Positions 11,604 through 23,873 of a DNA stretch of 64,000 nt are shown here, piece after piece. The notes under the pieces were generated by a model, which saw nothing but the letters and a program-made list of their open reading frames with translations, did no database searches and was not told the origin of the DNA. Every line of letters starts with the position of its first letter. The first letter of the stretch is position 1. Source of the stretch: Paramecium sonneborni (taxonomy: Eukaryota; Ciliophora; Oligohymenophorea; Peniculida; Parameciidae); the NCBI GenBank assembly GCA_905182985.1, contig CAJJDN010000101.1, positions 284,491 to 348,490 of the forward strand. Direction: 5' to 3'. The position numbers and the translations under genes were made by a program.

Positions 11604-12895
11604 TCATTATTTAGGCTTATTGATTTCAAATATTTTAATATTTAGTTCTTTTGATATTTATCTTCCAATATTATATAGAAAATGAAGATGAATCAAAATA
11701 CTCAATAGAGCAATAAATTAGATTAATAATCCTTCATTTAAAATAACCTATCCAAAAATTTATCCTGAAAGAGTATTTGTTAAAAGAAGAATGAATAAAT
11801 AAATAGAATTTTAATAACTTGGTAGTGGAGTATTACATACATGATTTAAAGCCACAATACCCACTGATTTGGACATAGTAAAACCAACAGTATACATATA
11901 AGATCTTAAATGTTGTTCAATAACATTAGTTTTTGAGAAATAAATGTTATAAAGGATTACAGCATTGAAAAAGAAAAAGTATCTAAGTTGTTTAAATAAA
12001 GATGACACTGATGTGAATTTGCTTATTTTATAAATACTATAAAAAAATATATTTAAATTTGTTACACTGAGGGCATGGTTATTAAAACTGACATAGCAAA
12101 AACCAATAAAATGAAATGATTAAATTATATTCCATTCAAAATAGACAATTTAGTTAGCCAAAAATCACATCCTAAAAATAAATGATTAAAGCATGTTACC
12201 AAAATAAGCAGTGGCAACAAAAAATATGGCTACACTGATAGTGCCTTCAGCAGCTGCATTTATGATAGGCAGATTCATTTCATGTGTATAATATTCTTCA
12301 TGAGCAATTAAAAAAAAAGGAATTGATGGAATAATGTAAAGAATAATTGAAAATATATTATTTCCAATTTGCATAGCTGTGGATAGATTTGTACCTAAAA
12401 TCATGAAAAATGTAACCTTATAATAAAATGATCATAGAGTCAAAATTATGGTCTAAGATCATTCCAAGTGGAGATGAATTTTCTTAAAGTTTAATATTCT
12501 ATATTACTTGTTCTTCTAGCTTGTTTACCATCCAAATTATCAAAATTCTGGGATACTCATTATTTTTACCATATAAAGCAAATGCAGTATGGTTGTTGAC
12601 CATAACAACCAGTTTGGGATGGATCCTTTAAAGTTGTCCTCCATTACTAAGTAAAATGAGATGTGTGGTATTATCACGCATATTAGCCCTAATAGTGTGA
12701 GAACGTTGGGTCTAAAATATTATTGTAATCCTTATAATCATACGCAACATTCAAAGGAACAAATTTCAAACAATATTCAGCAATTGGTGAAAGGATGTAA
12801 TTATACAGCAAAGATAGATCAGTTCCTTTATATGTATAGGTTGAGAGGTATTTCAAATTATTTGATGGTATGAAATCATAATTAAGGTATTTCAT
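11604..12895 (-). CDS. Ethanolamine/choline phosphotransferase, copy 2
   Basis: Six introns (32, 22, 25, 22, 28 and 29 nt) give 377 aa. The CDP-alcohol phosphotransferase motif is intact after splicing: DGKQARRTKNSSPLGMILD then HNFDS. An intron ending in AAG sits inside the motif (after ARRT), which makes this a strong test of non-TAG acceptors. Another intron starts with GTT. Family landmarks include the lead SNNLKYLSTYTYKGTDLSLL, FFLIAHEEYYTHEM with AAAEGTISV, and several membrane spans. The protein diverges from copy 1 at 1283-2473, so the two may prefer different head groups or compartments. The transcript ends about 90 bp from tRNA-Lys. Confidence 0.9.
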
Positions 12896-13055
12896 TAATA
12901 TTTTATTTTCTTAAGTTCTTTTATAGTATAATTACAGTATTATAAACCAAATTTATAAAACTGTTTTACACTGATTTCTTAAAACTATTCTAACTGATTG
13001 GCGATGTAACAATATGCAAATTTCTAATATTAATATAAATAAAATTCTGAATCCT

Positions 13056-13720
13056 TCATTATTTAAACTCTTTTTAAGAAATGGTATGATTAGATAAACA
13101 TCCCTGTCTAACAATTAAATTCATATATTAATGAATTTGAAAATGTCTACAACTTAATAATAAATGTCTTTTTTTATTTAAGTAATTCTTCAACGAATGC
13201 CAGATCTTTTCAATACGATTGAGCAAACGGGAATAAAATGGAAGAAATTTATGGAATGTACCATTTAGTAATCTTGTTACCACTATGCTCAAATAATACT
13301 TTATGGTTTTTTCGAAATCGTTCTCTTTCATTTTTAAGCCTTAGTCTCTTTCATTCTTATTTTCAAATTAATTTTATGCATTCCTCTAAGTTTTGTAGAT
13401 TTTATTCCTATTTTTTCTCTTAATATAGATATCCCTACATTGTTCTTAAAACAGAAGTAAAATTTTAACAGTCCTCATTACACATTTAATGCTGCTTACA
13501 TATTTTTTTCAGCAATACTATTTTTCTTTTTGAAGTCACTTTCTTTAATTCTTTCGAGTATTTTAAGTGGTTACTCAAGTTTAAATTAGACATTATAGAA
13601 ACTAATTTATATTTTTCATTTTTCCACCCATTAATATCATTTTAATAGTTTGACTTGGCTAGTATATTTTTAACATCATTTTTTATTAATAAGTTCGATT
13701 TTAATTTTTTTGAATTGAAA
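13056..13720 (-). pseudogene. Decayed Tc1/mariner-type transposase
   Basis: The complement shows pieces of a DDE transposase in shifting frames. One piece, FLPFYSRLLNRIEKIWHSLK at about 13150-13260, has the N-x-IE-x-x-W-x-x-LK shape that ends the catalytic core of Tc1/mariner and IS630 enzymes. Upstream, with frame changes, are LREKIGIKSTKLRGMHKINL and RKNHKVLFEHSG, resembling the linker and the region near the second catalytic Asp. In-frame TGAs and frame shifts break it, and no inverted repeats could be confirmed. Germline transposons and IESs of this superfamily are normally removed from ciliate macronuclear DNA, so a remnant here is notable. Family assignment is by motif only. Confidence 0.5.
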
Positions 13721-13942
13721 AAATTTTTTTACTTATTAAGATAAAATGAAACAATAGAATGACATGTCAGCACCGTACAGAATAAATGAATTGTATTCTG
13801 TTCAAATAAAAAAAAACATAATTTAAAAAAAATTAATTCAATTAGAAAAAAAAATGGTAGGAATTTCATTCCTTTAAACCGAAGAAAATAGGCATATATA
13901 TCTAATTATTATTTTTTGTATTAAACCTACAAAAATAATTCT

Positions 13943-15416
13943 ATGTATCAATTCAAAAAGCAAATGTTGTAATTGGCTCTTAGGAAGCCTTATACCCTAC
14001 ACTGATCTTAAAGAATATCTAATTACTTGATTACTCATCAGCAGCTATTAATTATTAATATTGATTATATGTCGGTGTTGGAAGGTGCTTTAAATTTAGA
14101 GAGATAAGGTGATTGTTGGAAAGTTGATAAGAAAAAGGATTAAAGTCTAATTGCAATTGCATTAGGAACTAAAGAAATTTGAGATTAATATAATGTTTCT
14201 TTAGGTTTAAATTAAGAAAAATTACCAGATAAGAAATGGTTAATTAATAGAATCATTCTTATGTCTACTTTATTTTATTATTATTGCATTCAAAATACAT
14301 AATTTAAGCGCCAATACTTATCAAAAGAAAATTTAAAGAAAACCAGGCAAATAAATAAACTACTAATAATTTTTTCAATATTATTTCTTTCTAAGCATAA
14401 AAAATGCAATCAACATGTGAATCAATAAATTTTAATTGATTTTATGCTATCTTTTTTATAAAAAAAAATTTCTGAATTAGATTTTTTGTATCATTATAAA
14501 TTTATTCATTGCTTTGAGAATTAATCATAATGCATATCAGAAAATTATATTTTATAAAATTGGTTAATACTTAAAAGAACATTCTTAAATAAAAGATTTA
14601 CTAAACTTTCTTCAAGACTTTTTAATGGAAGAGGTATGGATGAAAAAATAATAAAAGAGAATGTTAAACACTTTTGAATTTTAGACTCGTATTAAGTAAT
14701 CAATAATCAATTAGTTAATATCATTAAATGAAAAGCTTTAGATTTTATGCATTCATAAATGCCTATTATATTTAGGATGGGAAATAGAATAAATTAGAAA
14801 ATATTCCAAAAAAATATTTTAAAATAACAAATGTTAAAATTTAGTTTTTTAAAGAAAAATTAATAATATTATACATAATTAATCAAAAAAAAAGATAGAA
14901 ATCTTTTAATTTAGCTTCTTAGTAAAGTTTATGTTATGTAAGTAGTTTTTTTGAAAATCTGTTTAAGGATTTTTGTCACATAATGGAAAATAATTAAGGA
15001 TAATTTAGCGAGTATGTATATGTCAATTTCAAATATGCACTGATCAGAGGATTTGAATGGTCGAAAAATATATTGATTTCTGAGAAAATTAAAATTTCAA
15101 AATATGAAAGATATTAGTCAACAAGAAAAATTATTGTCTTTTGCATCACAAAAAAATTTATTCATTCGGTGTATTTATACTTAAAACAATTGAAAAAAGT
15201 ATCAAACTTAAAATCAGCACTTACCTAATTGATAGTTTAGGTTTTTTTATTTACAATTGTGATAAATATTAATAGAATTTAACGAATACAGTTTTTTTTA
15301 CATTTATGAAAAATAAAGTTTATTTAAAATTGGAAGGCAGAATAAAATACCTATCGGTAACCTTTAATAAAAAATTTAAGCTGAAAATTAAAATAGGAGA
15401 AAGATTAATTTTTTGA
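13943..15416 (+). pseudogene. Unknown gene, probably broken
   Basis: A single reading frame carries protein-like sequence from about 14072 to 14673 with one in-frame TGA at about 14178: MSVLEGALNLERQGDCWKVD, then after the TGA GLNQEKLPDKKWLINRII and later LNKRFTKLSSRLFNGRG. A plausible 22-nt intron (GTTAAACACTTTTGAATTTTAG) joins it to SIINQLISLNEKLQILCIHK and CLLYLGWEIEQIRKYSKKIF. Further codons (YALIRGFEWSKNILISEKIK, about 15040) continue in another frame. An upstream piece begins MYQFKKQMLQLALRKP with another TGA. I recognise no family. It could be a pseudogene, a gene with longer introns, or a sequence with indels. Confidence 0.4.
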
Positions 15417-15819
15417 ATATTTTTGGTGGATCTTAAAAGAGAAGGTAATTCTTTTTAAAAGATAATTTAAATCATTATGTGAATCTTTGGAAATTAATAC
15501 AAAATGATTATTTGCATCTATAATTTTTTCAATATTATTTTAATATTTAATTAATAGTATTTTTAATTAGAATAAATGTACTGATATTTTCTGATCACTT
15601 TAGACAAAATTTCCTTTAATTTTTGTTTGATTGGCTTATTCTAAGTAGAAATGATGAAATTATTTGTATTGTTATTTAATAATTATTTAAGCTTCTTAAA
15701 AATGATGAATCAAACAAATATTCTTAGTCAACCAATCATAATACAGAATTTTTTATTTTAATAAACTTATAAACCCCCTGAATATAAATTCAAAATTAAA
15801 TTAAACAATCAATAATAAA

Positions 15820-16242
<423 letters not shown>

Positions 16243-16576
16243 TCAATTAATATTATATTCAATTAAATTTATTCATCTCTATTAATGATAAAAATTTTCT
16301 TTTTAATTTAATTTTTATTCAGAATTTATTCCATAAAATTACATAAAAAATATTATTTTATTATTATTCCTTATATATTTAAAATCAAATGAACATTTCC
16401 ATAAATTACATGTTTACTTAAGTTTATCTCAATTTCTAATTATTATTATTGAGACATTTAATTTATCTTATTTTTTAATATATCTACTTTATTAGTTATG
16501 CCTTATTTTATAGATGCATTTTTTTCACCTTTTATTTTATAATCTAATATTATTATTATTATTTCTTTAATACTGC

Positions 16577-17295
16577 ATGAAAAACCTTGAACAAATTATT
16601 AAATGCTTCAATAAAACTGAAGGCAGAGATAAAATTAGTAAAATGATTTAATATGGGGCAAAGTTTTTGTCATGGTATTTCCAAAAATTTAACAACTTAG
16701 AAAAAGCACATTAATTTAATAATTTATTTAGTATGAATAAGTATCAAATAATAAGTGGCTATGAGAGAAGCTAGAAAAATTTTTAGATTAGCTAAAACAT
16801 TGAATGAAATTTAATACATTTTTTATAAGATTAAAGAGAATACAGAAAATGTAAATGACATTATAAGAGTATTAAAAATCTTTTCAAGAATTTGGTTTGC
16901 TTTATTTTGGTATCATTTCATTATAGACTAGGGCTTTTGATAACCTAAGTATATTATCATAAATTTAAATTATTTAATCGAACCCAAAAGTATTAGGTAA
17001 AATTGCTATGTCTTTTTGGGCAGTCGGAATAATTACTAATTTAACAGAGACTTTTAGAGATCTTATTGGAAATCTATTATACTTGAGAAAAGTCTAAAAA
17101 TAAACTGACCATAAAGAAATACAAAAGAGAATAAATGTTAATTACTTAAACATAATTAAAAATCTATGTGATTTATTACTAGCAGGTACAGGCAGTGAAT
17201 TATTCTCAAAGATATTTTTTTATCAACCTAATGATGCTTTAGTAGGCTTTGGAGGATTTATTGCAGGAATTATAGCAACATATCAAGCAATTTGA
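16577..17295 (+). CDS. Peroxisomal biogenesis factor PEX11
   Basis: Two introns (16731-16755, 25 nt ending AAG, and 16910-16931, 22 nt) give 223 aa. PEX11 is a peroxisomal membrane protein that elongates and divides peroxisomes. Seen here: the N-terminal amphipathic region (GRDKISKMIQYGAKFLSWYF), the MAMREARKIFRLAKTLNEI block, then LFWAFDNLSIL, matching the WxxDN segment of PEX11, and a C-terminal hydrophobic stretch with a Gly-rich run (ALVGFGGFIAGIIATYQAI). The second intron is needed to make LFWAFDN. The 3' half, from 16901, is repeated after the N at 17839. Confidence 0.85.
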
Positions 17296-17326
17296 AAAAA
17301 AGTTAATCAATAATAATTTATATATA

Positions 17327-17838
17327 ATGAGTAATTAATCCTAAAATTAAAATTTTTATGTTGTTCCTATTCCATAGAATATAACAGTTTTGCAAAGTTT
17401 TAAGAAGTGGAGAAGGACAGGAGAAAATTTGAATGGTGCAATTATGATTGGAGTCTTGGAGAATTTTCTTTTAAATGGGTAACTGGAAAAAATATAATCA
17501 ATATTAAATAATTTGAAAAGCGTTTCAGATGATCAAATCAAAAAAATAAAAGATTGTATTGAAAAATCTTTATAGTTTCCAAAGGGAGATTAAAAATTAG
17601 ATTACATAATGGATTATCTAAAATCATCTGATCCTCATAATATTTTTGCTGAGAAATTGATCTTAGAATATGTTAAAAGAGTAAAAGGGAATTTAAAATC
17701 AGATGATGAATTGATAAAAATATCAAAAAATCTTTTTTCTGTATAAATATCTGTAATTAGAGATGATGATTAAAATAATTTTAATATTATATTAGATCCT
17801 AAAGACAAAGATCTAATTATTTTATACAATTTTAATTC
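17327..17838 (+). other. Truncated 5' copy of the multi-RING gene (assembly duplicate)
   Basis: The first 170 codons of the gene found complete at 18266-19807, cut at the N. They are identical to the second copy, so this is probably not a separate gene. Confidence 0.85.
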
Positions 17839-17839
17839 N

Positions 17840-18234
17840 TTTATTTTGGTATCATTTCATTATAGACTAGGGCTTTTGATAACCTAAGTATATTATCATA
17901 AATTTAAATTATTTAATCGAACCCAAAAGTATTAGGTAAAATTGCTATGTCTTTTTGGGCAGTCGGAATAATTACTAATTTAACAGAGACTTTTAGAGAT
18001 CTTATTGGAAATCTATTATACTTGAGAAAAGTCTAAAAATAAACTGACCATAAAGAAATACAAAAGAGAATAAATGTTAATTACTTAAACATAATTAAAA
18101 ATCTATGTGATTTATTACTAGCAGGTACAGGCAGTGAATTATTCTCAAAGATATTTTTTTATCAACCTAATGATGCTTTAGTAGGCTTTGGAGGATTTAT
18201 TGCAGGAATTATAGCAACATATCAAGCAATTTGA
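17840..18234 (+). other. 3' fragment of PEX11 (assembly duplicate)
   Basis: Repeat of the last part of the PEX11 gene, from inside exon 2 (just before its second intron) to the TGA. It lacks a start and equals 16901-17295. It is an artefact of the duplicated overlap. Confidence 0.85.
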
Positions 18235-18265
18235 AAAAAAGTTAATCAATAATAATTTATATATA

Positions 18266-19807
18266 ATGAGTAATTAATCCTAAAATTAAAATTTTTATGT
18301 TGTTCCTATTCCATAGAATATAACAGTTTTGCAAAGTTTTAAGAAGTGGAGAAGGACAGGAGAAAATTTGAATGGTGCAATTATGATTGGAGTCTTGGAG
18401 AATTTTCTTTTAAATGGGTAACTGGAAAAAATATAATCAATATTAAATAATTTGAAAAGCGTTTCAGATGATCAAATCAAAAAAATAAAAGATTGTATTG
18501 AAAAATCTTTATAGTTTCCAAAGGGAGATTAAAAATTAGATTACATAATGGATTATCTAAAATCATCTGATCCTCATAATATTTTTGCTGAGAAATTGAT
18601 CTTAGAATATGTTAAAAGAGTAAAAGGGAATTTAAAATCAGATGATGAATTGATAAAAATATCAAAAAATCTTTTTTCTGTATAAATATCTGTAATTAGA
18701 GATGATGATTAAAATAATTTTAATATTATATTAGATCCTAAAGACAAAGATCTAATTATTTTATACAATTTTAATTCAAAATATTATGTAATATAAAAAG
18801 AAGTTGGTCCCTAATTATATAAGTGTTTATATTGTACTAAATAAATATCAGAAGATTATTATAAAATGAACTGCTCTTAAATAATTTGTTATTAATGCTT
18901 AAAAAAATTTTTCGATTAAGGGCATAAATAGGTTTAATGTAAAGAGAAAGGTTGTACATCTACAATAACATGTAATGACTATTAAAAAATTTAAAATAAA
19001 AAGAAAGAAATTGAAAAAACTGCATAACTAAATCAAATTATTCAATAAAAAGCTGAGGAAAAAGGAAAATCAATATAAAATGATTAAGATTTATCTAAAA
19101 AATGTTTGATTAGTAAAAAGCATCCTGAATCATAATTAAAACAAAATAATTTCATCACTCCATAAAGCAATTAAGAGGCGACTAATTAGTGTGAGGTTTG
19201 TTTCAACTTTTTTTAAATATCGACCATATATACAGCTGAATGTTCACATAAATTTTGTTAGATTTGTTGTGATAAAGAAATAAAAAAAAATATTAGTTGT
19301 TTTTAATGTTACAAAGTAAATTGTGGATACAAGATCAGAATAGATGATATTTAGAAATTCTTTTATAAAAAAATTTAAAGTTTGACATTTGGTAATTGTG
19401 CTAATTGTAATCAAGAGTGTAAAATTTTTTAATCATTTTAAAACAAATGTTAGCATCTTATTTGTTATAATTGTGTGAAATAGATTTATACAGAAGGACG
19501 TAATTCCATTTGTAAATAATGCTAAATCTATATAAATCCAAAGGATTTGGATGATTATTATTTACCATAAGCATCATAGGAAATTTAGTAAATCGATCCA
19601 ATTTAATAAGGTTTAGAATAGTTGTCATGTACATTTTGTAACTCTCCTTTCACAGATTATAATTTATTACAAGATATACCTTGTTAAATCCATCTTCTTG
19701 GAACTTGTTGTATAATATTTCCAGCAGATTGCCCCTAATGTTAAATTGGTTCTTTGATTTTTGAAAAAAGTAATTTTATACTAATTTTTAGAGAAACTAA
19801 AATTTGA
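18266..19807 (+). CDS. Multi-RING/zinc-finger protein
   Basis: A single uninterrupted frame of 513 aa. After a helical N-terminal half, the C-terminal half has clusters of Cys/His pairs: YKCLYCTKQISEDYYKMNCS with ICYQCLKKF (about residue 180); CEVCFNFFQISTIYTAECSH with KFCQICCDKEI (RING-like, about 315); CANCNQECKIF with CQHLICYNCVKQIY and CKQC (about 390); and CTFCNSPFTDYNLL near the end. Two of these look like C3HC4 RINGs, so an E3 ubiquitin ligase role is likely. The order does not match a standard RBR ligase. A Lys/Glu/Gln-rich linker lies between the first and second clusters. It begins inside the second copy of the assembly repeat. Confidence 0.75.
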
Positions 19808-20337
19808 ATTATACCAAAATGTGATGTATAATTTTAATTTCGCCTCTTAAAGTTCAATTAAGTGAAGAGTTCTTTGTTTTATATCATCAATAAATGTTTT
19901 CAATATTTATCGAAGTTCAACAGACTTAAAATTTTTTATAAATAATTATAATTATTAACATTAAGGATGTCCTTAAGAAGGGAAATGAAATTTTGAAAAA
20001 TATTTCTTATTTAAATTTAAATTAGAAACTTTTTATTTATGTTATATCAATTAATTTAATAATTTTTCATGAAAATTATTTTTTTATTCATAGATAATTT
20101 GTGAATTAATTTAAATACATTTTTGAATACTTGAAAATGAAACTCAAGTTTATTTTAAATTAATATGCTCACTTAAACCTAGGTTGGTTAAGTTTTTGAA
20201 TATATTTAAATTATTGAATATAAAAATAAATTTTAAATGAAAATACTTGAAATAAATTATAAAAATTAGATTATAAGTTGATGAGTTTAAAATTATTTAT
20301 CTAATCTATAATATTAATTGCTTTCTAATAATAAAAA

Positions 20338-20405
20338 GGGATTGGAAAGAGTCGAACTTTCTTATTCTTTATGAGGACTAATGAATGCCACCTTGGCACA
20401 ATCCC
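20338..20405 (-). tRNA. tRNA-like element 1, anticodon arm abnormal
   Basis: Complement strand: acceptor GGGATTG/CAATCCC is perfect, and T arm GAAAG-TTCGACT-CTTTC is perfect with a B-box-like GTTCGACTC. An A-box-like GTGCCAAGGTGG forms a short D hairpin. The middle, ATTCATTAGTCCTCATAAAG, does not fold into a 5-bp stem with a 7-nt loop, so no anticodon can be named. It may be a tRNA pseudogene or a tRNA-derived element. Confidence 0.5.
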
Positions 20406-21173
20406 TTTGTTCTGATAAAAATAAACATCGAAGTATTTAAATACAAAATTTGTTAAAACTTCATCATGTTAAATTGATTGAGACTAGATAATACTCTTAA
20501 AAAATATTGCAGTTTTTTATTTTATTACATTATCATTCCTAATTTTTTTACTAGATAAGTGATTTTGATTTAGGATTAGGTTTGATGTTTAGGTTTTATC
20601 TGAATTCTAAATTTCTTTCGATTTTTCATTAAGGAAAGGAAATTTATATTTGTAATTGTTATCAACATATACAATGTATTTTTTGTATATTTAAAGGGTT
20701 TGGTGATTTACTTGATTGATAAGATGTGTTTAAGGTAGTTTATAAGAAAAAAGAGATAATAATTAATTTTCTGGTTTGTTCTGATCAGGGAATATTTATT
20801 AATAAAAATCAAAAAAATGACTTAGAGGGCTAAAATCATGTTAAAAGAAGAAAGTAGGGAGAGAAAGAATGATGAAATACGTTTATAAATGGTTCTTTGA
20901 TTGATAAAAGAAGTATGAGATAGATTGAATAATTTTGTAAATTAAAGAATTGATTATGAAAATAAAATGATAAATAATGAGTAAGAGAATATGTAGTAAA
21001 ATTTATGAGGAATAATACTTATTAATAGAGACAGGAAATTTGATTTATATATATATGCATATTTTAGTAGGAATATTGAATTTTTGATTATAAAATATAG
21101 TTGAATATCTAAAATATCTAGTAAAGATATAAAGATTTTAAAGTTTAATTAATGAAATAAAGAGAAATAAAAA

Positions 21174-21241
21174 GGGGTCGGAAAGAGTTGAACTTTCAAT
21201 GTTATTCTTTGGACTAATAATGCCACCACTGGCACAACCCC
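21174..21241 (-). tRNA. tRNA-like element 2, related to element 1
   Basis: Complement strand: acceptor GGGGTTG/CGACCCC (one G-T pair), D hairpin TGCCA-GTGG-TGGCA, and T arm GAAAG-TTCAACT-CTTTC. The anticodon region TTATT-AGTCCAAAG-AATAA pairs but leaves a 9-nt loop. The element aligns with the one at 20338-20405 over its whole length, except for short indels in the anticodon and variable regions. The length is 68 nt in both. Isotype is unassigned. Confidence 0.5.
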
Positions 21242-21456
21242 AAATTTCTTATAAAAAGTATAATAAATGCGTATAAATATGTTTGTTGTTATGTTATTTG
21301 TATAATAAATGATAAATAGAAAAGGTGAGAAGATAGGTAATAGAGTAAGGATAGAATAGTGAAAAGTGTTAATTTATAATAATTAAATTTAGATGATAAA
21401 GGATGATAATTATGAAAGGGAATTTGAGTTGAAAGAGTTAGAGATGGAAACAAAGA

Positions 21457-23873
21457 ATGCTTTTTAAGTAAATAATAAGATATAGGTAGTTTTAAGATCT
21501 ATTGAATGGATGTGTAGCTTATAATAAGTAAAAAAGAAAGGAACTTTTTGAGACATTTGAGTTTGAGGTAGAAGAGAAAGTTCCAGTTTTATAAGATTTA
21601 GATTCAATTAGAGTGATGACAGAATAGATGTAAACAATGCAAAAGAATCTGTAGAGTAAGTATGCTTTGATAAAGAAAACTAAATTGTTATTTGAAAAGA
21701 GAGTAAATTAATTAAGAGAAGCATTGGGGAATATCAGAGTGAAAGAGTTTGAAGTGAATGATGATTCAGTAATAAAGGAATTACATTTAGCAAATAAGAA
21801 GATGTTGGAGTTTCAGTAATTATCAGAGAAATTCAGAAAAAATTAATTGAAACGATAGGAATTATAACAAAAAGAATTAGAAAATGAGTAAGAACAATTA
21901 AGAAAGTAATAATAACATATACTTGAATTAAAGATGGAGAATTAAAAGTTATTAGATAAAATGTAGTAATTGGATTTAGAAGAACAAGAAAAAAGAAGAA
22001 AATTACATGAATGTTATTAAACTAGTGAATATATAGAGTTTTTTACAGAAGTACAAATGTTACAATAAGATAAAGAAGTTTCAACTAATTCAAATGATTA
22101 ATCAAGATAATTTGGAAGAGATAGATAATCTACAAGACATGAAATTGTGACAATGATGGATGAATTTTATAACAATCAAAATATACATTAATTAACTGAA
22201 GAAATTACAGAGTTTTATAGATCAATGGTTGAATAATTAAAAGTTTAAACACATACATATAATGCATTGATTGAAGAAAAAGCTTTGAGAAAATTATAGT
22301 TGGAAGAAGTGGTAGAGGAAAATAATAGATTAAGAGATTTTTCTTGTAATGCATCTCAACTAGATATAAATTCAATTAATTAGAATGGTTCAATTAATCC
22401 AATGAATGGTGAAGTACCTTAAGTGATACAAGAAAACAATTAATTAGGTAATTATGTCAAGCAGAATTAAATGTGTTTAATAGCTATTCATATGAAAGCT
22501 ATTGATATGATATCAAGAATTTGTATAGGATTAATATGGCTTAGTGAAACATCGAAAATGGTGTCTAAATCTTTGGATAATTTATGTTCTCAATATTTGA
22601 AAGGACATTCAAAAGCTGAAATTAAATTATTTATTCCTAAAAAATATATGGGTAATCCAAAACCATAAAAGTTTGGATCTTTTATATCAATAATAAATAG
22701 AAATAAGAATGATAATAGTCCAAAAGGAAGTAGTACAAATATTGTAACAACAACAACAATTAATAACGTAGACAAATCTTTTGAGAATGAATAATTAATT
22801 CAAAGCTTGAATAGATTTAAATAATTAAAAAATGGATATGAATAAATTTAACTTACATGGATTACACTGGTTAAAAATGATTTACTAACTTATAAATTTG
22901 TTAAAGAATTCAATTTTGATTAAATTGAACTTAATCAACCTCTTCAAGATATCATATTATAATTACATATTGTTTATGCAGAAGTTATTTCCAAAATTAA
23001 TTATTTTCAACATTATGAATATTAGTTTGCATATTTTAGAGATATTGTTAAAATGATTAATTAAGCCAAAAATAAAATTAAAATTAATATTAACAACAAC
23101 AGTCATAAACTATGTGATTCTACACATTTGAGTAGTAGTTATACTCCAAATAAATATATTGAAGCTACATACAAAGGTTAATTAAAAAGATTAACTCATC
23201 CTTAGGTTGAGGATAATGAGCCAATCATTACACAAGATAATGTTAAGAAAATTTAAAAAACAAGTGATGAAACTAAATTTCATTAATTTTTTATTCAATA
23301 ATCTAGTATCATTTAACGTAAATCACCACTTTTACATGAAAAACTCATATCATAAACCTTATAAACTATTGATTAAATGCGTAAAAAAGAATTAGATGAT
23401 AATTATTAAACTTCAGATCAAGCTGCTTCAGATATTGATTACCTTAATTAAGAACGTAGAAATCTTAAAGGAATGCTTAACAAGAAAATATAATAATAGC
23501 AATAGTATATATCCAAATCAGAAGAAAAAGATCTCATTTCATCAAGATCAATTATGAAATAAGTTAGTCTTTTATCCAAAATTTCACATTGTAATTTATT
23601 CAAAATATTATAGTATCTAGAGTCAATTCTAATTAGAATTATATATAAGTTAATAAATCTATTTAAAGATTGAATTAAACTGTGTAAAAGAAAATGTCAG
23701 AATATTTTACACAAGATTAGAATTCTTAAGAGAATAGGATAAGATATCCCCCTATAGAAAAAAAAGTATCATCTCGTTCTCCAGAATAAAAATCCATAAT
23801 TGACACCTTTCATAAGGATCTTTCGTCAATGATCTTGAACTCTACTTCAAATGGTCGATCATTCATGGCCTGA
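21457..23873 (+). CDS. Large coiled-coil protein, unknown
   Basis: About 795 aa with one clear 23-nt intron (23591-23613). Residues roughly 60-210 form a long coiled coil rich in Glu, Gln and Lys (KKMLEFQQLSEKFRKNQLKR and following). A helical region follows (LTEEITEFYRSMVEQLKVQ), then CLIAIHMKAIDMISRICIG, which is mostly hydrophobic-helical, and a polar C terminus with Ser/Pro (VSSRSPEQKSIID). The start is uncertain: ATG 21457 gives an open frame, but an ATG at 21393 in another frame could join through an undetected intron. No known family was recognised. Cytoskeletal or basal-body use is only a guess from the composition. Confidence 0.65.

Larger units (their letters stand above)
16901..18777. 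repeat. Two exact 938-bp direct copies separated by one N
   Basis: Bases 16901-17838 and 17840-18777 appear identical, offset 939, with the only N of the window at 17839 between them. The first copy stops mid-gene and the second starts mid-gene. This is what results when two contigs with a 938-bp overlap are butted together instead of merged. Collapsing it leaves one PEX11 gene followed 31 bp later by one multi-RING gene. Confidence 0.9.
19808..21392. other. Intergenic region holding two tRNA-like elements
   Basis: About 1.6 kb without a protein gene that I can support. It is very A+T-rich with many short runs. The only structured parts are the two 68-nt tRNA-like elements listed separately. 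Confidence 0.55.

Noticed and set aside
12661..12873. Plus-strand ORF overlapping the start of phosphotransferase copy 2
   Set aside because: It is antisense to the first exon and first intron of the minus-strand gene and has no family resemblance.
16901..18777. Genuine tandem gene duplication of PEX11 and the RING gene
   Set aside because: The copies are exact, start and stop mid-gene and flank the only N in the window, so an assembly overlap explains them better.
20338..21241. tRNA-like elements read on the plus strand
   Set aside because: On the plus strand no T-arm GTTCRANNC box is placed correctly; the complement gives the proper A box, B box and acceptor order.
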